Assembly: GCA_024742655.1 (NCBI GenBank)
Contig: JANSYB010000185.1
Location: forward strand, 1 to 5,691
Length of the DNA: 5,691 nucleotides
Reading direction: 5' to 3'
Origin: Paracoccaceae bacterium
Lineage (GTDB): Bacteria; Pseudomonadota; Alphaproteobacteria; Rhodobacterales; Rhodobacteraceae
A model generated the notes under the pieces. The model saw nothing but the letters and a program-made list of their open reading frames with translations. It did no database searches and was not told where the DNA came from. Below are positions 1-5,179 of the stretch, in pieces. The position numbers and the translations under genes are program-made. The number at the start of each line of letters is the position of its first letter. The stretch's first letter is position 1.

Positions 1-428
1 TACGACGCGGTCGCGGCGCTCAGGGCGGTGTCCATCAGCGCCTTGATATCGGCCTTGCTGGTGCCGGCCACGATACGGCCCAGCTCTTGCTCTCCCTTCA
101 GCACGATCAGGGTCGAGCGGCGCGGGATGTTGCGGCCCGTAGCGACCGGGGCATTGCCGAACTGGTCATAATCCACACGCACGAAGACGATATTGGCGTC
201 ATAGGCCGGATCGGCGCTGCGCAGGGCATTGATCACGCGGTTCTGTGCCGCGCATGTCGAACACCAGTCGGTGGTATAGTCGACGAACACGGTCTTGCCC
301 TGTGACAGGGCCGTGGCGATCGGGTCGCTGTCGTCGAAGGCCACGGTTTTCATGCCGCCGGCCAGGGCCGCGCCGGGCAGGGCCACGCTTGCGGCCAGGG
401 TTGAGATCAGAAAGTCGCGTCGTTTCAT
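1..428 (-). CDS. Tat-exported thioredoxin-like protein (DsbD gamma-domain type), 3' end at window edge
   Basis: Predicted periplasmic thiol-disulfide protein. The ATG at 428 follows GAGGAG with a 6-nt spacer. The first residues, MKRRDFL, are a twin-arginine motif. A hydrophobic stretch and an Ala-Leu-Ala site near residue 23 follow, so export is probably by Tat. A thioredoxin fold follows, with active site W55-C56-S57-T58-C59. The local sequence VDYTTDWCSTC resembles the C-terminal domain of DsbD. I101-P102 is the likely cis-proline loop facing the active site. 142 codons are visible and the next begins TA, so the gene either stops here or continues with Tyr; a stop fits the usual size. ccdA ends 20 bp upstream, so the two are probably co-transcribed and CcdA would pass electrons to this protein. 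The final recipient (cytochrome c maturation, other periplasmic disulfides or peroxide defence) cannot be told. Confidence 0.9.
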   Translation of the reverse strand, partial: MKRRDFLISTLAASVALPGAALAGGMKTVAFDDSDPIATALSQGKTVFVDYTTDWCSTCAAQNRVINALRSADPAYDANIVFVRVDYDQFGNAPVATGRNIPRRSTLIVLKGEQELGRIVAGTSKADIKALMDTALSAATAS

Positions 429-448
429 GTCAGTCTCCTCGGGTTGCA

Positions 449-1162
449 TCAGAAGGCTACGGAAAGATCGGTCAGCCAGTGGGGCAGGGTTTGCAGCGCC
501 CATCGGTCGAAGGCGTGGTGCAGCTTGAACAGGATCATCAGCCCGACGGCCACGAAAATGGCGCCGAGGATCGGCTTGGATCGGCTTGCCAGCCCGCGCA
601 GGGCCTGTGCCCGGCTGCGGATCAACTCCTGTCCGCCGATACCGATGCCAAGGATCAGCGACGACACACCAAGCGCGAAGAACACCATGATCAGGAACGC
701 CCAGAACAGGCTTTCTCCCTGGCTGGCCAGCGCGATGGCCCCGCCAAGGGTCGGGCCAATACAGGGCGACCACACCGCGCCCAGCAGAAGACCGCCCAGG
801 AACTGGCCGCTCAATCCGCCGGTGCCGCCTTGCGTCAGGGCCGTATCCGCCCGCGCCGAGACACCGGCAAATGCGGTTTCGAACCGGGCCGACAATTGCG
901 GCAGCAGCAGGATGGCCCCAAAGGCGATCATCGCCACCGCCCCTGCGTCGGCAAGGCGCTGCTCTGTCAGGCCGATGGAGCGTCCGATCGTCGTGACCAG
1001 CATGCCGAATGTGACGAAAGACAGGCTCATCCCCGCGGCCAGCGCAATCGGCCCGCGCCGGTCGGCATTCAGCGCCGTGGCCAAAACAATGGGCAGCACC
1101 GGCAGGACGCACGGATTGATCAGCGTCAACAGGCCGGCGGTATAGGCGAACAGCAATTCCAT
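449..1162 (-). CDS. ccdA: CcdA/DsbD-family transmembrane thiol-electron transporter
   Basis: Inner-membrane protein that moves reducing equivalents from cytoplasmic thioredoxin to periplasmic thiol proteins, classically for cytochrome c maturation. The 237-residue product has about six hydrophobic segments (roughly residues 5-27, 38-60, 73-90, 120-145, 152-178 and 198-213). It carries the two family-defining cysteines, in NPCVLP (C18) and SPCIGP (C134), expected to form the membrane-embedded redox pair. The ATG at 1162 is chosen because the protein then begins MELLFAYTAGLL, the normal family N-terminus. A TTG at 1201 would add 13 residues and lie inside a hairpin. No strong Shine-Dalgarno is visible at the chosen start. 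The length fits stand-alone CcdA, not full DsbD, and the missing periplasmic domain appears to be the next gene, 20 bp downstream. The start is less certain than the identity. Confidence 0.93.
   Translation of the reverse strand: MELLFAYTAGLLTLINPCVLPVLPIVLATALNADRRGPIALAAGMSLSFVTFGMLVTTIGRSIGLTEQRLADAGAVAMIAFGAILLLPQLSARFETAFAGVSARADTALTQGGTGGLSGQFLGGLLLGAVWSPCIGPTLGGAIALASQGESLFWAFLIMVFFALGVSSLILGIGIGGQELIRSRAQALRGLASRSKPILGAIFVAVGLMILFKLHHAFDRWALQTLPHWLTDLSVAF
568..587. repeat. Perfect 10-bp tandem duplication inside ccdA
   Basis: GGATCGGCTT occurs twice head to tail. The unit is not a multiple of three, but the CcdA frame stays open and family-like on both sides, encoding SRSKPILG before the last membrane helix. 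It is therefore either ancestral or a coincidence of sequence. It is a possible slippage site. Confidence 0.6.
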
Positions 1163-1188
1163 GGCGACGGATATAGCCGCCGCCGCAT

Positions 1189-1216
1189 CCGGGCAGAACA
1201 AACAATGCTCTGCCGG
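1189..1216 (-). terminator. Possible terminator hairpin between dapD and ccdA
   Basis: Bases 1189-1197 (CCGGGCAGA) pair with 1209-1216 (TCTGCCGG) with one bulged base and an 11-nt loop. It lies in the 90-bp gap downstream of the dapD stop and upstream of the ccdA start. No T-tract follows on the minus strand, so termination is weakly supported; it could be an mRNA leader structure of ccdA instead. Confidence 0.3.
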
Positions 1217-1252
1217 TCTTTCACGTTCGCGTTATGGCGTGCGACAGCGCGA

Positions 1253-2080
1253 TCAGTCGCGCAGAAGCTCGTTGATGCCGGTCTTGGAGCGGGTCTGCTC
1301 ATCCACGCGCTTGACGATCACTGCGCAGTAGAGGTTGAGGTTGTTCTTGGTCGGCATGGAGCCGGACACGACCACCGAATAGGGCGGCACCTCGCCCATG
1401 AAGACCTCGCCGGTCTCGCGGTCCACGATCTTGGTGGATTTGCCGATATAGACGCCCATCCCCAGAACAGAGCCTTCGCGGATGATGCAGCCCTCGACCA
1501 CCTCGGAACGCGCTCCGATAAAGCAGTTGTCCTCGATGATCGTAGGACCGGCCTGCATCGGCTCCAGCACGCCGCCGATGCCGACGCCGCCCGAAAGATG
1601 CACGTTCTTGCCGATCTGCGCGCAGCTGCCCACGGTGGCCCATGTGTCGACCATCGTTCCCTCGTCCACATAGGCGCCAAGGTTCACGAAAGACGGCATC
1701 AGCACCACGCCCGGTGCGATATAGGCCGATTTGCGCACGACGCAGTTGGGCACGGCGCGAAAGCCCGCGGATTTCCATTCGCTGTCGCCCCAGCCCTTGA
1801 ACTTGCTGTCGACCTTGTCCCACCAGCCAGAGCCCTGCGGGCCGCCATCCTGCAATTCCATGTCCTTGATGCGGAACCCCAGCAGCACGGCCTTCTTGGC
1901 CCATTGGTTCACGTGCCAGTCGCCGTTGTCCTGCCGCTCCGCCACGCGCAGGTTGCCGCCGTCGAGCGCGTTCAGGGTTTCTTCGATCGCCTCGCGCGTT
2001 TCACCGCCGGTGGCCGGCGTGATCGTGTCGCGGGCCTCCCATGCGGCCTCGATGGCGGTTTCAAGCTGTGCGTTGGACAT
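1253..2080 (-). CDS. dapD: 2,3,4,5-tetrahydropyridine-2,6-dicarboxylate N-succinyltransferase
   Basis: Cytoplasmic enzyme (EC 2.3.1.117) that transfers succinyl from succinyl-CoA to tetrahydrodipicolinate in the succinylase route to meso-diaminopimelate and lysine. The product is 275 residues, the normal DapD length. The N-terminal alpha-helical domain covers about 1-105. A left-handed beta-helix of hexapeptide repeats follows (about 110-235), seen in runs such as [33 protein letters not shown] and [14 protein letters not shown]. The conserved [11 protein letters not shown] (141-151) and the Glu in GARSEVVEG belong to the family's active-site region. The ATG at 2080 is preceded by GGGGAG with a 6-nt spacer. 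The open frame continues upstream to 2608, but that part is low-complexity Arg-rich sequence antisense-like to a real gene, so the start at 2080 is firm. dapC or dapE is not visible nearby. Confidence 0.97.
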   Translation of the reverse strand: MSNAQLETAIEAAWEARDTITPATGGETREAIEETLNALDGGNLRVAERQDNGDWHVNQWAKKAVLLGFRIKDMELQDGGPQGSGWWDKVDSKFKGWGDSEWKSAGFRAVPNCVVRKSAYIAPGVVLMPSFVNLGAYVDEGTMVDTWATVGSCAQIGKNVHLSGGVGIGGVLEPMQAGPTIIEDNCFIGARSEVVEGCIIREGSVLGMGVYIGKSTKIVDRETGEVFMGEVPPYSVVVSGSMPTKNNLNLYCAVIVKRVDEQTRSKTGINELLRD

Positions 2081-2120
2081 GTCGTGCTCCCCGGCTGGAA
2101 TCAATCTGTTCAGGTCATGG

Positions 2121-2149
2121 CCTATAAGATGCGCGCCCGCGGGACGCAA
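2121..2149 (-). promoter_or_regulatory. Candidate dapD promoter
   Basis: In the 74-bp gap upstream of dapD, reading the minus strand, a TTGCGT -35-like element (2149-2144) is followed after exactly 17 nt by TATAGG (2126-2121). Matches to the sigma-70 consensus are 3/6 and 4/6, so this is a plausible but unproven promoter about 40 nt upstream of the start codon. Confidence 0.4.
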
Positions 2150-2154
2150 TGCGG

Positions 2155-3078
2155 CTAACCCTGCAGGGGGTCGGGCGCGATGTTGCCGCCGCAGATCAGA
2201 ACCGCGACCGTTTCCCCGGGGGCGGGCCGGTAGGCGCCCGACATCAGCGCGGCCAATGCGGTGGCGCCCGCAGGCTCGACCAGTTGCCGCATATCGCGCC
2301 AGAGCGCATGCTGCGCGGCGGTGATGGCGCTGTCGGGCACCAGTACGCTTTCGATGGCCTGTGCTTGGGCCAGCTCGAAACAGGCCGTCCCGATCCGCCG
2401 CGCGCCAAGCGCGTTGGCGGCGACCCCGGACACCTGCACATCGACGGGTGCGCCGGCCTGAAGTGCCGCATGAAGCGCGCAGGAGGTTTCGGGCTCCACC
2501 GCCACCACCTTGCGTCGTCCGTTCAGCCACGCCATGGCCCCGGCGATCAGCCCGCCGCCGCCCACGGCGATCAGCACGGTATCGGCCTCCAGCCCCTGGT
2601 CTTCCCACTCGGCCATGCAGGTGCCTTGCCCGGCATTGGTGGCGGGGGCATCATAGGCGTGGATATCCATCGCGCCGGTGGCGTCACGCCATTCGGCGGC
2701 GCGGGCGGCGGCCTCGGCATAGGTGCCCGGCACTATCTGCAATTCGGCGCCCTGGTCGCGAATGAGGGCGATCTTGGCGGGCCCGGCAATCTCGGGCACG
2801 TAGATGCGCGCGCGATGCCCCAGCCGGGTTGCGGCATAGGCCACCGCCGCGCCGTGATTGCCGCCCGATGCCGCGACCAGGCCTGCCTCGGGAACAGGCT
2901 GAGACAGCAACGTGTTGAAAGCGCCGCGCGCCTTGAAACTGCCCGTGTGCTGCATCTGTTCCAGCTTCAGCGCGACGGGGTAATCGAGCCCGAAACCGGT
3001 CGCCGACAGCACGGGCGTGCGCCGGATATGCGGCGCAATCCGGTCACGGGCAGCGGAAATCTCGTGCTTCCAATCCAT
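2155..3078 (-). CDS. PLP-dependent threonine/serine dehydratase (short, no ACT domain)
   Basis: Fold-type II pyridoxal-phosphate enzyme predicted to deaminate L-threonine or L-serine to 2-oxobutyrate or pyruvate plus ammonia. The 307-residue product shows the family motifs in order. The PLP Schiff-base lysine K49 lies in [17 protein letters not shown] (71-76) is the substrate/cofactor loop, the phosphate-gripping glycine loop is GGGGLIAG (173-180), and VEPAGA (268-273) and CGGN (296-299) follow. It is far shorter than biosynthetic IlvA (about 510 residues) and lacks the C-terminal regulatory domain, so a catabolic-type or broad-specificity enzyme is likelier. Serine racemase or hydroxyaspartate dehydratase activity cannot be excluded. 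The ATG at 3078 has GGGA with an 8-nt spacer. It is read in the same direction as dapD, 74 bp upstream of it, and divergently from the LOG-like gene. Confidence 0.88.
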   Translation of the reverse strand: MDWKHEISAARDRIAPHIRRTPVLSATGFGLDYPVALKLEQMQHTGSFKARGAFNTLLSQPVPEAGLVAASGGNHGAAVAYAATRLGHRARIYVPEIAGPAKIALIRDQGAELQIVPGTYAEAAARAAEWRDATGAMDIHAYDAPATNAGQGTCMAEWEDQGLEADTVLIAVGGGGLIAGAMAWLNGRRKVVAVEPETSCALHAALQAGAPVDVQVSGVAANALGARRIGTACFELAQAQAIESVLVPDSAITAAQHALWRDMRQLVEPAGATALAALMSGAYRPAPGETVAVLICGGNIAPDPLQG

Positions 3079-3158
3079 GTGTCACGTCCCTGTCACTGGC
3101 CAAGTTCGGCGGAACCCTATACGCGTAATGAAAGACACCCAACAGGGAACATGGGACG
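3079..3158. promoter_or_regulatory. Divergent intergenic promoter region
   Basis: This 80-bp gap separates the dehydratase (minus) and LOG-like (plus) starts and must carry signals for both. A TATACG hexamer at 3118-3123 could be a -10 for the plus strand, and the overlapping TATAGG (minus, 3120-3115) a -10 for the minus strand, with TTGGGT 15 nt upstream of it. No convincing -35 accompanies the plus-strand element. AGGGA at 3144-3148 is the likely ribosome binding site for the plus-strand gene. Confidence 0.35.
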
Positions 3159-3980
3159 ATGAAAGACGAACGACACAGCCAGTTTCGCGATGCACATTCC
3201 GATGTGAATACAGCCGAAAAGGTTCCGGATACGCCGCAGACCCGGGCCCCCGCCTACAGGCTGGCCTTTGCCGATCCCGATTTCCTGTGCCGGGATGAAT
3301 TGCGCCCCGTCCGGTTGCAGCTGGAGCTTCTCAAGCCTGAGATGATCCTGAACGAGCGCGGTATCGAAAGCACGATCGTCCTGTTCGGCGGGGCACGCAT
3401 TCCCGAACCGGCCAAGAAGGAAACAGCGAGAACCAAGACCCTGGCGGGCCTTTCGCATTTCTATGACGAGGCGCGGGAGTTCGCCCGGCTTGCGACCGAG
3501 AAATCCATGGCCAGCTACGGGCGCGAATATGTCGTGGCCACAGGCGGCGGCCCCGGTGTGATGGAGGCCGGCAACCGGGGCGCGGTGGATGCGGGCGGAT
3601 CGTCCATCGGTTTGAACGTCGTGTTGCCGCATGAGCAGGCGCCGAACGAATACGTGACGCCGGGACTGTGCTTCAACTTTCACTATTTCGGGATCCGCAA
3701 GATGCATTTTCTGATGCGGGCCAAGGCAATTTGCTGTTTTCCTGGCGGCTTCGGTACACTGGATGAGCTGTTCGAGGCGCTGACCCTCATTCAGACCGAC
3801 CGCATGAACCGGGTTCCGTTCCTGCTTTTCGGGGAAAACTTCTGGCGGGGGATCATCAACTGGGAGGCGCTGGCCGATGCCGGCACGATCTCGGCCGAGG
3901 ATCTTGACCTGTTCCGGTTCGTGGAAACCGCGCAGGAGGCCATGGACATCATCAACGACTGGTACACCGAAAAGGCGTGA
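3159..3980 (+). CDS. LOG-family (TIGR00730) Rossmann-fold protein, probable nucleoside 5'-monophosphate phosphoribohydrolase
   Basis: Member of the family once called 'lysine decarboxylase-like'. Characterised relatives cleave the N-glycosidic bond of cytokinin riboside 5'-monophosphates or other nucleotides, releasing base and ribose 5-phosphate. The 273-residue product has a hydrophilic N-terminal region of about 70 residues. A Rossmann-like core follows: strand and loop STIVLFGGAR (71-80), the GGGPGVMEAGNRGA motif (129-142), and the signature PGGFGTLDE (195-203), whose Arg/Glu-containing loops form the nucleotide site. The ATG at 3159 follows AGGGA with a 10-nt spacer. A 31-nt upstream ATG (3128) is out of frame. 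It is longer than the roughly 190-residue plant-type LOG proteins and matches the longer bacterial type. A GC hairpin follows directly. apt, a base-salvage gene, lies next to it but on the opposite strand, so a functional link through free adenine is only a suggestion. Substrate unknown. Confidence 0.88.
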   Translation: MKDERHSQFRDAHSDVNTAEKVPDTPQTRAPAYRLAFADPDFLCRDELRPVRLQLELLKPEMILNERGIESTIVLFGGARIPEPAKKETARTKTLAGLSHFYDEAREFARLATEKSMASYGREYVVATGGGPGVMEAGNRGAVDAGGSSIGLNVVLPHEQAPNEYVTPGLCFNFHYFGIRKMHFLMRAKAICCFPGGFGTLDELFEALTLIQTDRMNRVPFLLFGENFWRGIINWEALADAGTISAEDLDLFRFVETAQEAMDIINDWYTEKA

Positions 3981-3981
3981 A

Positions 3982-4017
3982 GGCGCCCCGCCTCAGAGGG
4001 GAAAACGACGGGGCGCC
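3982..4017 (+). terminator. Terminator-like hairpin after the LOG-family gene
   Basis: GGCGCCCCG (3982-3990) and CGGGGCGCC (4009-4017) form a perfect 9-bp stem around an 18-nt loop, starting one base after the stop codon. No T-tract follows on either strand, so it may act as a rho-assisted terminator or 3'-end stabiliser. Being symmetric, it could also serve the convergent apt transcript. The following 4018-4121 stretch shows no gene. Confidence 0.6.
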
Positions 4018-4121
4018 CTGAAAGATCCGCAGTATCCCGGCGTGTTCTGCCAAACGACGACGACAGACGGATGCGGTTCCAAACAGTGAGTCCGGTTTAG
4101 GGCGCAAAGATTACCAAAGGG

Positions 4122-4661
4122 TTACACGCCGTCGAACGCGCACAGGGCATGGACATCCATGCCCATCGTCTCCAGCCGGGCCCGTCCGCCCAGTTCCGGC
4201 AGATCCACGACGAAGGCACAGCCGATGATCTCGCCGCCCAGCCGCTCGATCAGCTTTATCCCCGCCTGCGCGGTGCCGCCCGTGGCCAGCAGATCATCGA
4301 CGATCAATACTTTCTCACCGGGCGCGATCGCATCATCATGGATCTCGACGATCGCTTCGCCATATTCCAGCTGATAGTCTTCGGAAATCACCGCACCGGG
4401 CAGTTTGCCCTTCTTGCGGATCGGTACGAAACCAAGCGACAACTGATGCGCAACCGCACCGCCCAGAATGAAGCCGCGTGCCTCGAGCCCAACGACCTTG
4501 TCGATCGCCTCGCCGGCATAGGGATGCAACAGCTGGTCGATGGCCATGCGAAACCCGCGTGGATCGGCGAACAGGGTCGTCACGTCGCGAAACATGATCC
4601 CTTCATGCGGAAAATCCACGATCGTACGGATGTAATCTTTCACGGTTTTGGAACTGGGCAT
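4122..4661 (-). CDS. apt: Adenine phosphoribosyltransferase
   Basis: Cytoplasmic purine-salvage enzyme (EC 2.4.2.7) converting adenine and PRPP to AMP and pyrophosphate. The 179-residue product is close to the usual 170-185. The N-terminal half has the family's [15 protein letters not shown] (17-31) and the base-binding [11 protein letters not shown] (61-71). The type I phosphoribosyltransferase PRPP loop [13 protein letters not shown] (118-130) follows, with its paired acidic residues and Thr-Gly-Gly-Thr. The ATG at 4661 is preceded by GGAGG with a 5-nt spacer. A TTG at 4721 would add 20 residues with no family similarity and is rejected. Upstream, on the same strand, are a hairpin and a 39-codon ORF, so the transcript may begin in the 4662-4724 gap or read through from that small gene. 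Confidence 0.96.
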   Translation of the reverse strand: MPSSKTVKDYIRTIVDFPHEGIMFRDVTTLFADPRGFRMAIDQLLHPYAGEAIDKVVGLEARGFILGGAVAHQLSLGFVPIRKKGKLPGAVISEDYQLEYGEAIVEIHDDAIAPGEKVLIVDDLLATGGTAQAGIKLIERLGGEIIGCAFVVDLPELGGRARLETMGMDVHALCAFDGV

Positions 4662-4706
4662 GCGGGCCTCCGGTTTATCCTTCCCGGATAGTGGTTTGGC
4701 CCATGC

Positions 4707-4720
4707 TGCGCCATGGCGCA
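4707..4720. repeat. 14-bp perfect palindrome upstream of apt
   Basis: TGCGCCATGGCGCA is identical to its reverse complement. It lies 46-59 bp upstream of the apt start codon, a position suitable for a protein-binding operator or a short RNA hairpin (5-bp stem, CATG loop). No regulator is known to me for this sequence. Confidence 0.5.
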
Positions 4721-4724
4721 AGTG

Positions 4725-4745
4725 TGGGGGGCATCCTGCCCCCCA
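4725..4745 (-). terminator. GC-rich hairpin downstream of the 39-codon ORF
   Basis: TGGGGGGCA (4725-4733) and TGCCCCCCA (4737-4745) form a perfect 9-bp stem with a TCC loop. On the minus strand it starts 4 nt after the small ORF's stop codon and lies 64 nt before apt. There is no T-tract on either side. It may be a terminator or attenuator separating the small gene from apt. Confidence 0.55.
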
Positions 4746-4749
4746 TCCG

Positions 4750-4869
4750 TCAATGAGTGGTGCGTTCGCGGAACAACCGGTAAAGCGTTACCGGAAGCCA
4801 TTTCAGATGCGGTCGGTTCCAGTCCATGCGCTCGCGCATGAGCATGCATTTTGCTGCCTGTAGGTTCAT
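4750..4869 (-). CDS. Small basic protein of unknown family, 39 residues
   Basis: I do not recognise a family. The ATG at 4869 is preceded by AAAGGA and seven A/T bases, an excellent and unstructured ribosome binding site. The frame runs 39 codons to TGA at 4750. The product is basic (six Arg, two Lys against three acidic residues), Met-rich near the start (M1, M9, M11, M15), and has one Cys (C8) and two Trp (W17, W24). The stretch [14 protein letters not shown] (23-36) could be an amphipathic helix. No signal peptide or clear membrane segment is seen. It diverges from the ribbon-helix-helix gene across a palindromic array and is followed by a strong hairpin. Possibilities are a repressed small effector protein, a leader peptide for apt, or a structured small RNA with an incidental ORF. 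Short size makes coding status uncertain; the ribosome binding site is the main support. Confidence 0.6.
   Translation of the reverse strand: MNLQAAKCMLMRERMDWNRPHLKWLPVTLYRLFRERTTH
4777..4794 (-). other. Perfect hairpin inside the 39-codon ORF
   Basis: CCGGTAA (4777-4783) and TTACCGG (4788-4794) form a 7-bp perfect stem with a 4-nt AGCG loop, within codons 26-31 of the small minus-strand ORF. It would form in the mRNA or could be a protein-binding inverted repeat. Confidence 0.5.
4825..4840 (-). other. Near-palindrome near the 5' end of the 39-codon ORF
   Basis: CATGCGC (4825-4831) and GCGCATG (4834-4840) are inverted repeats around a TC centre; as RNA this is a 6-bp stem with a 4-nt loop. 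It lies in codons 10-15 of the small ORF. Together with 4777-4794 and 4725-4745, it makes three hairpins in about 115 nt of one transcript. Confidence 0.45.
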
Positions 4870-4906
4870 TTTTTATTCCTTTCTCGGTTCTTCGCCGCTA
4901 AGGTGC

Positions 4907-4935
4907 TTTTCAACTGCATATGCAATGTATATACA
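4907..4935 (+). promoter_or_regulatory. Candidate promoter of the ribbon-helix-helix gene
   Basis: TTTTCA (4907-4912) and TATACA (4930-4935) are separated by 17 nt, each matching the sigma-70 consensus at 4/6. Transcription would start near 4942, about 37 nt before the TTG start. The -10 lies in the central unit of the palindromic array, so a bound protein would block it. Confidence 0.4.
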
Positions 4936-4947
4936 ATGCATAGGCAG
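4914..4947. promoter_or_regulatory. 34-bp palindromic operator candidate with three 11-bp-spaced units
   Basis: Three similar 10-bp palindromic units, TGCATATGCA (4915-4924), TGTATATACA (4926-4935) and TGCATAGGCA (4937-4946), each separated by one base, repeat with an exact 11-bp period. The first two are perfect palindromes. As a whole, 4914-4947 is an inverted repeat with 15 of 17 pairs matching about the centre 4930/4931. A degenerate fourth unit may lie in phase at 4904-4913. Repeats one helical turn apart are typical of cooperative ribbon-helix-helix binding (as in MetJ or Arc operators), and the adjacent gene encodes such a protein. The array covers candidate -10 elements on both strands, so repression in both directions is expected. 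Confidence 0.75.
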
Positions 4948-4956
4948 AAATTGCAA
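4928..4956 (-). promoter_or_regulatory. Candidate promoter of the 39-codon ORF
   Basis: On the minus strand TTGCAA (4956-4951) is followed after 17 nt by TATATA (4933-4928), each matching the consensus at 4/6. Transcription would start near 4921, giving a leader of about 50 nt. The -10 is in the centre of the palindromic array. Confidence 0.4.
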
Positions 4957-4978
4957 GGTTTAAAGGGACAGAACCGCC

Positions 4979-5158
4979 TTGATCAAGAAGGACGAGAAGA
5001 AGGACAAGAAGAAGACTGGCAAGAAAAACAGTCAGTTGATCCTTCGACTGGACAAGGAAGAGCGCGATGAATTCATCGAGCTCTGCAAGGAAATGGACAC
5101 GAGCGCGGCCCGGGAAATCCGCGCTTTCATCCGAAGTTTCGTAAAGAAAAACGGCTAA
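4979..5158 (+). CDS. Small ribbon-helix-helix (Arc/CopG/MetJ-like) DNA-binding protein, 59 residues
   Basis: Predicted dimeric transcriptional regulator. The start is TTG at 4979, with AAGGGA 10 nt upstream. An in-frame TAA at 4961 and the absence of other start codons before the conserved core leave TTG as the only good choice. Residues 1-17 form a flexible tail with nine lysines. The core fits a ribbon-helix-helix: beta strand SQLILRL (18-24, with alternating residues L20, L22 and R23 available for the ribbon), helix A from D25 to about D40, a turn at T41-S42, and helix B SAAREIRAFIRSFVKK (42-57) with an N-terminal serine cap. The length (59) is typical. It diverges from a 39-codon gene across a repeat array suited to such proteins, so autoregulation is inferred. 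An antitoxin role is possible, but a divergent partner is atypical. Codon composition is AAG-rich and less GC-rich than its neighbours. Confidence 0.8.
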   Translation: MIKKDEKKDKKKTGKKNSQLILRLDKEERDEFIELCKEMDTSAAREIRAFIRSFVKKNG

Positions 5159-5178
5159 GGCCCGTGGTGCCCGGGCCT
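5158..5178. terminator. Bidirectional terminator-like hairpin between convergent genes
   Basis: AGGCCCG (5158-5164) and CGGGCCT (5172-5178) form a perfect 7-bp stem with a 7-nt loop. The stem begins at the last base of the ribbon-helix-helix stop codon and ends 2 nt before the LysE-family stop. On the minus strand a TTTTT run follows 6 nt beyond the stem, favouring termination of the exporter transcript. Confidence 0.6.
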
Positions 5179-5179
5179 G

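Noticed and set aside
245..2158. 637-codon plus-strand open frame
   Set aside because: It lies antisense to ccdA and dapD, both of which have strong family motifs. The translation is Arg/Gln/His-rich low-complexity sequence typical of GC-rich shadow frames.
2081..2608. N-terminal extension of DapD by 176 codons (possible fusion)
   Set aside because: The extension overlaps the dehydratase gene in another frame and is Arg/Gly-rich without motifs. DapD has a normal start with a Shine-Dalgarno at 2080 and normal length without it.
3117..3707. 196-codon minus-strand frame opposite the LOG-family gene
   Set aside because: Antisense to clear family motifs, with no recognisable domain.
4018..4121. 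Possible small gene or RNA between the LOG-family gene and apt
   Set aside because: No ORF with a ribosome binding site and no convincing hairpin beyond the one at 3982-4017.
4662..4721. 20-residue extension of Apt from a TTG
   Set aside because: No family similarity, and a strong GGAGG site serves the ATG at 4661.
4640..4849. 69-codon minus-strand frame (MHAHARAHG...)
   Set aside because: It overlaps the better supported 39-codon ORF and the apt start in another frame, and has no ribosome binding site of note.
4979..5158. Classical type II toxin-antitoxin pair with the ribbon-helix-helix protein as antitoxin
   Set aside because: The partner is divergent rather than in the same operon, and the 39-residue product resembles no toxin I know. 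Kept only as a possibility.
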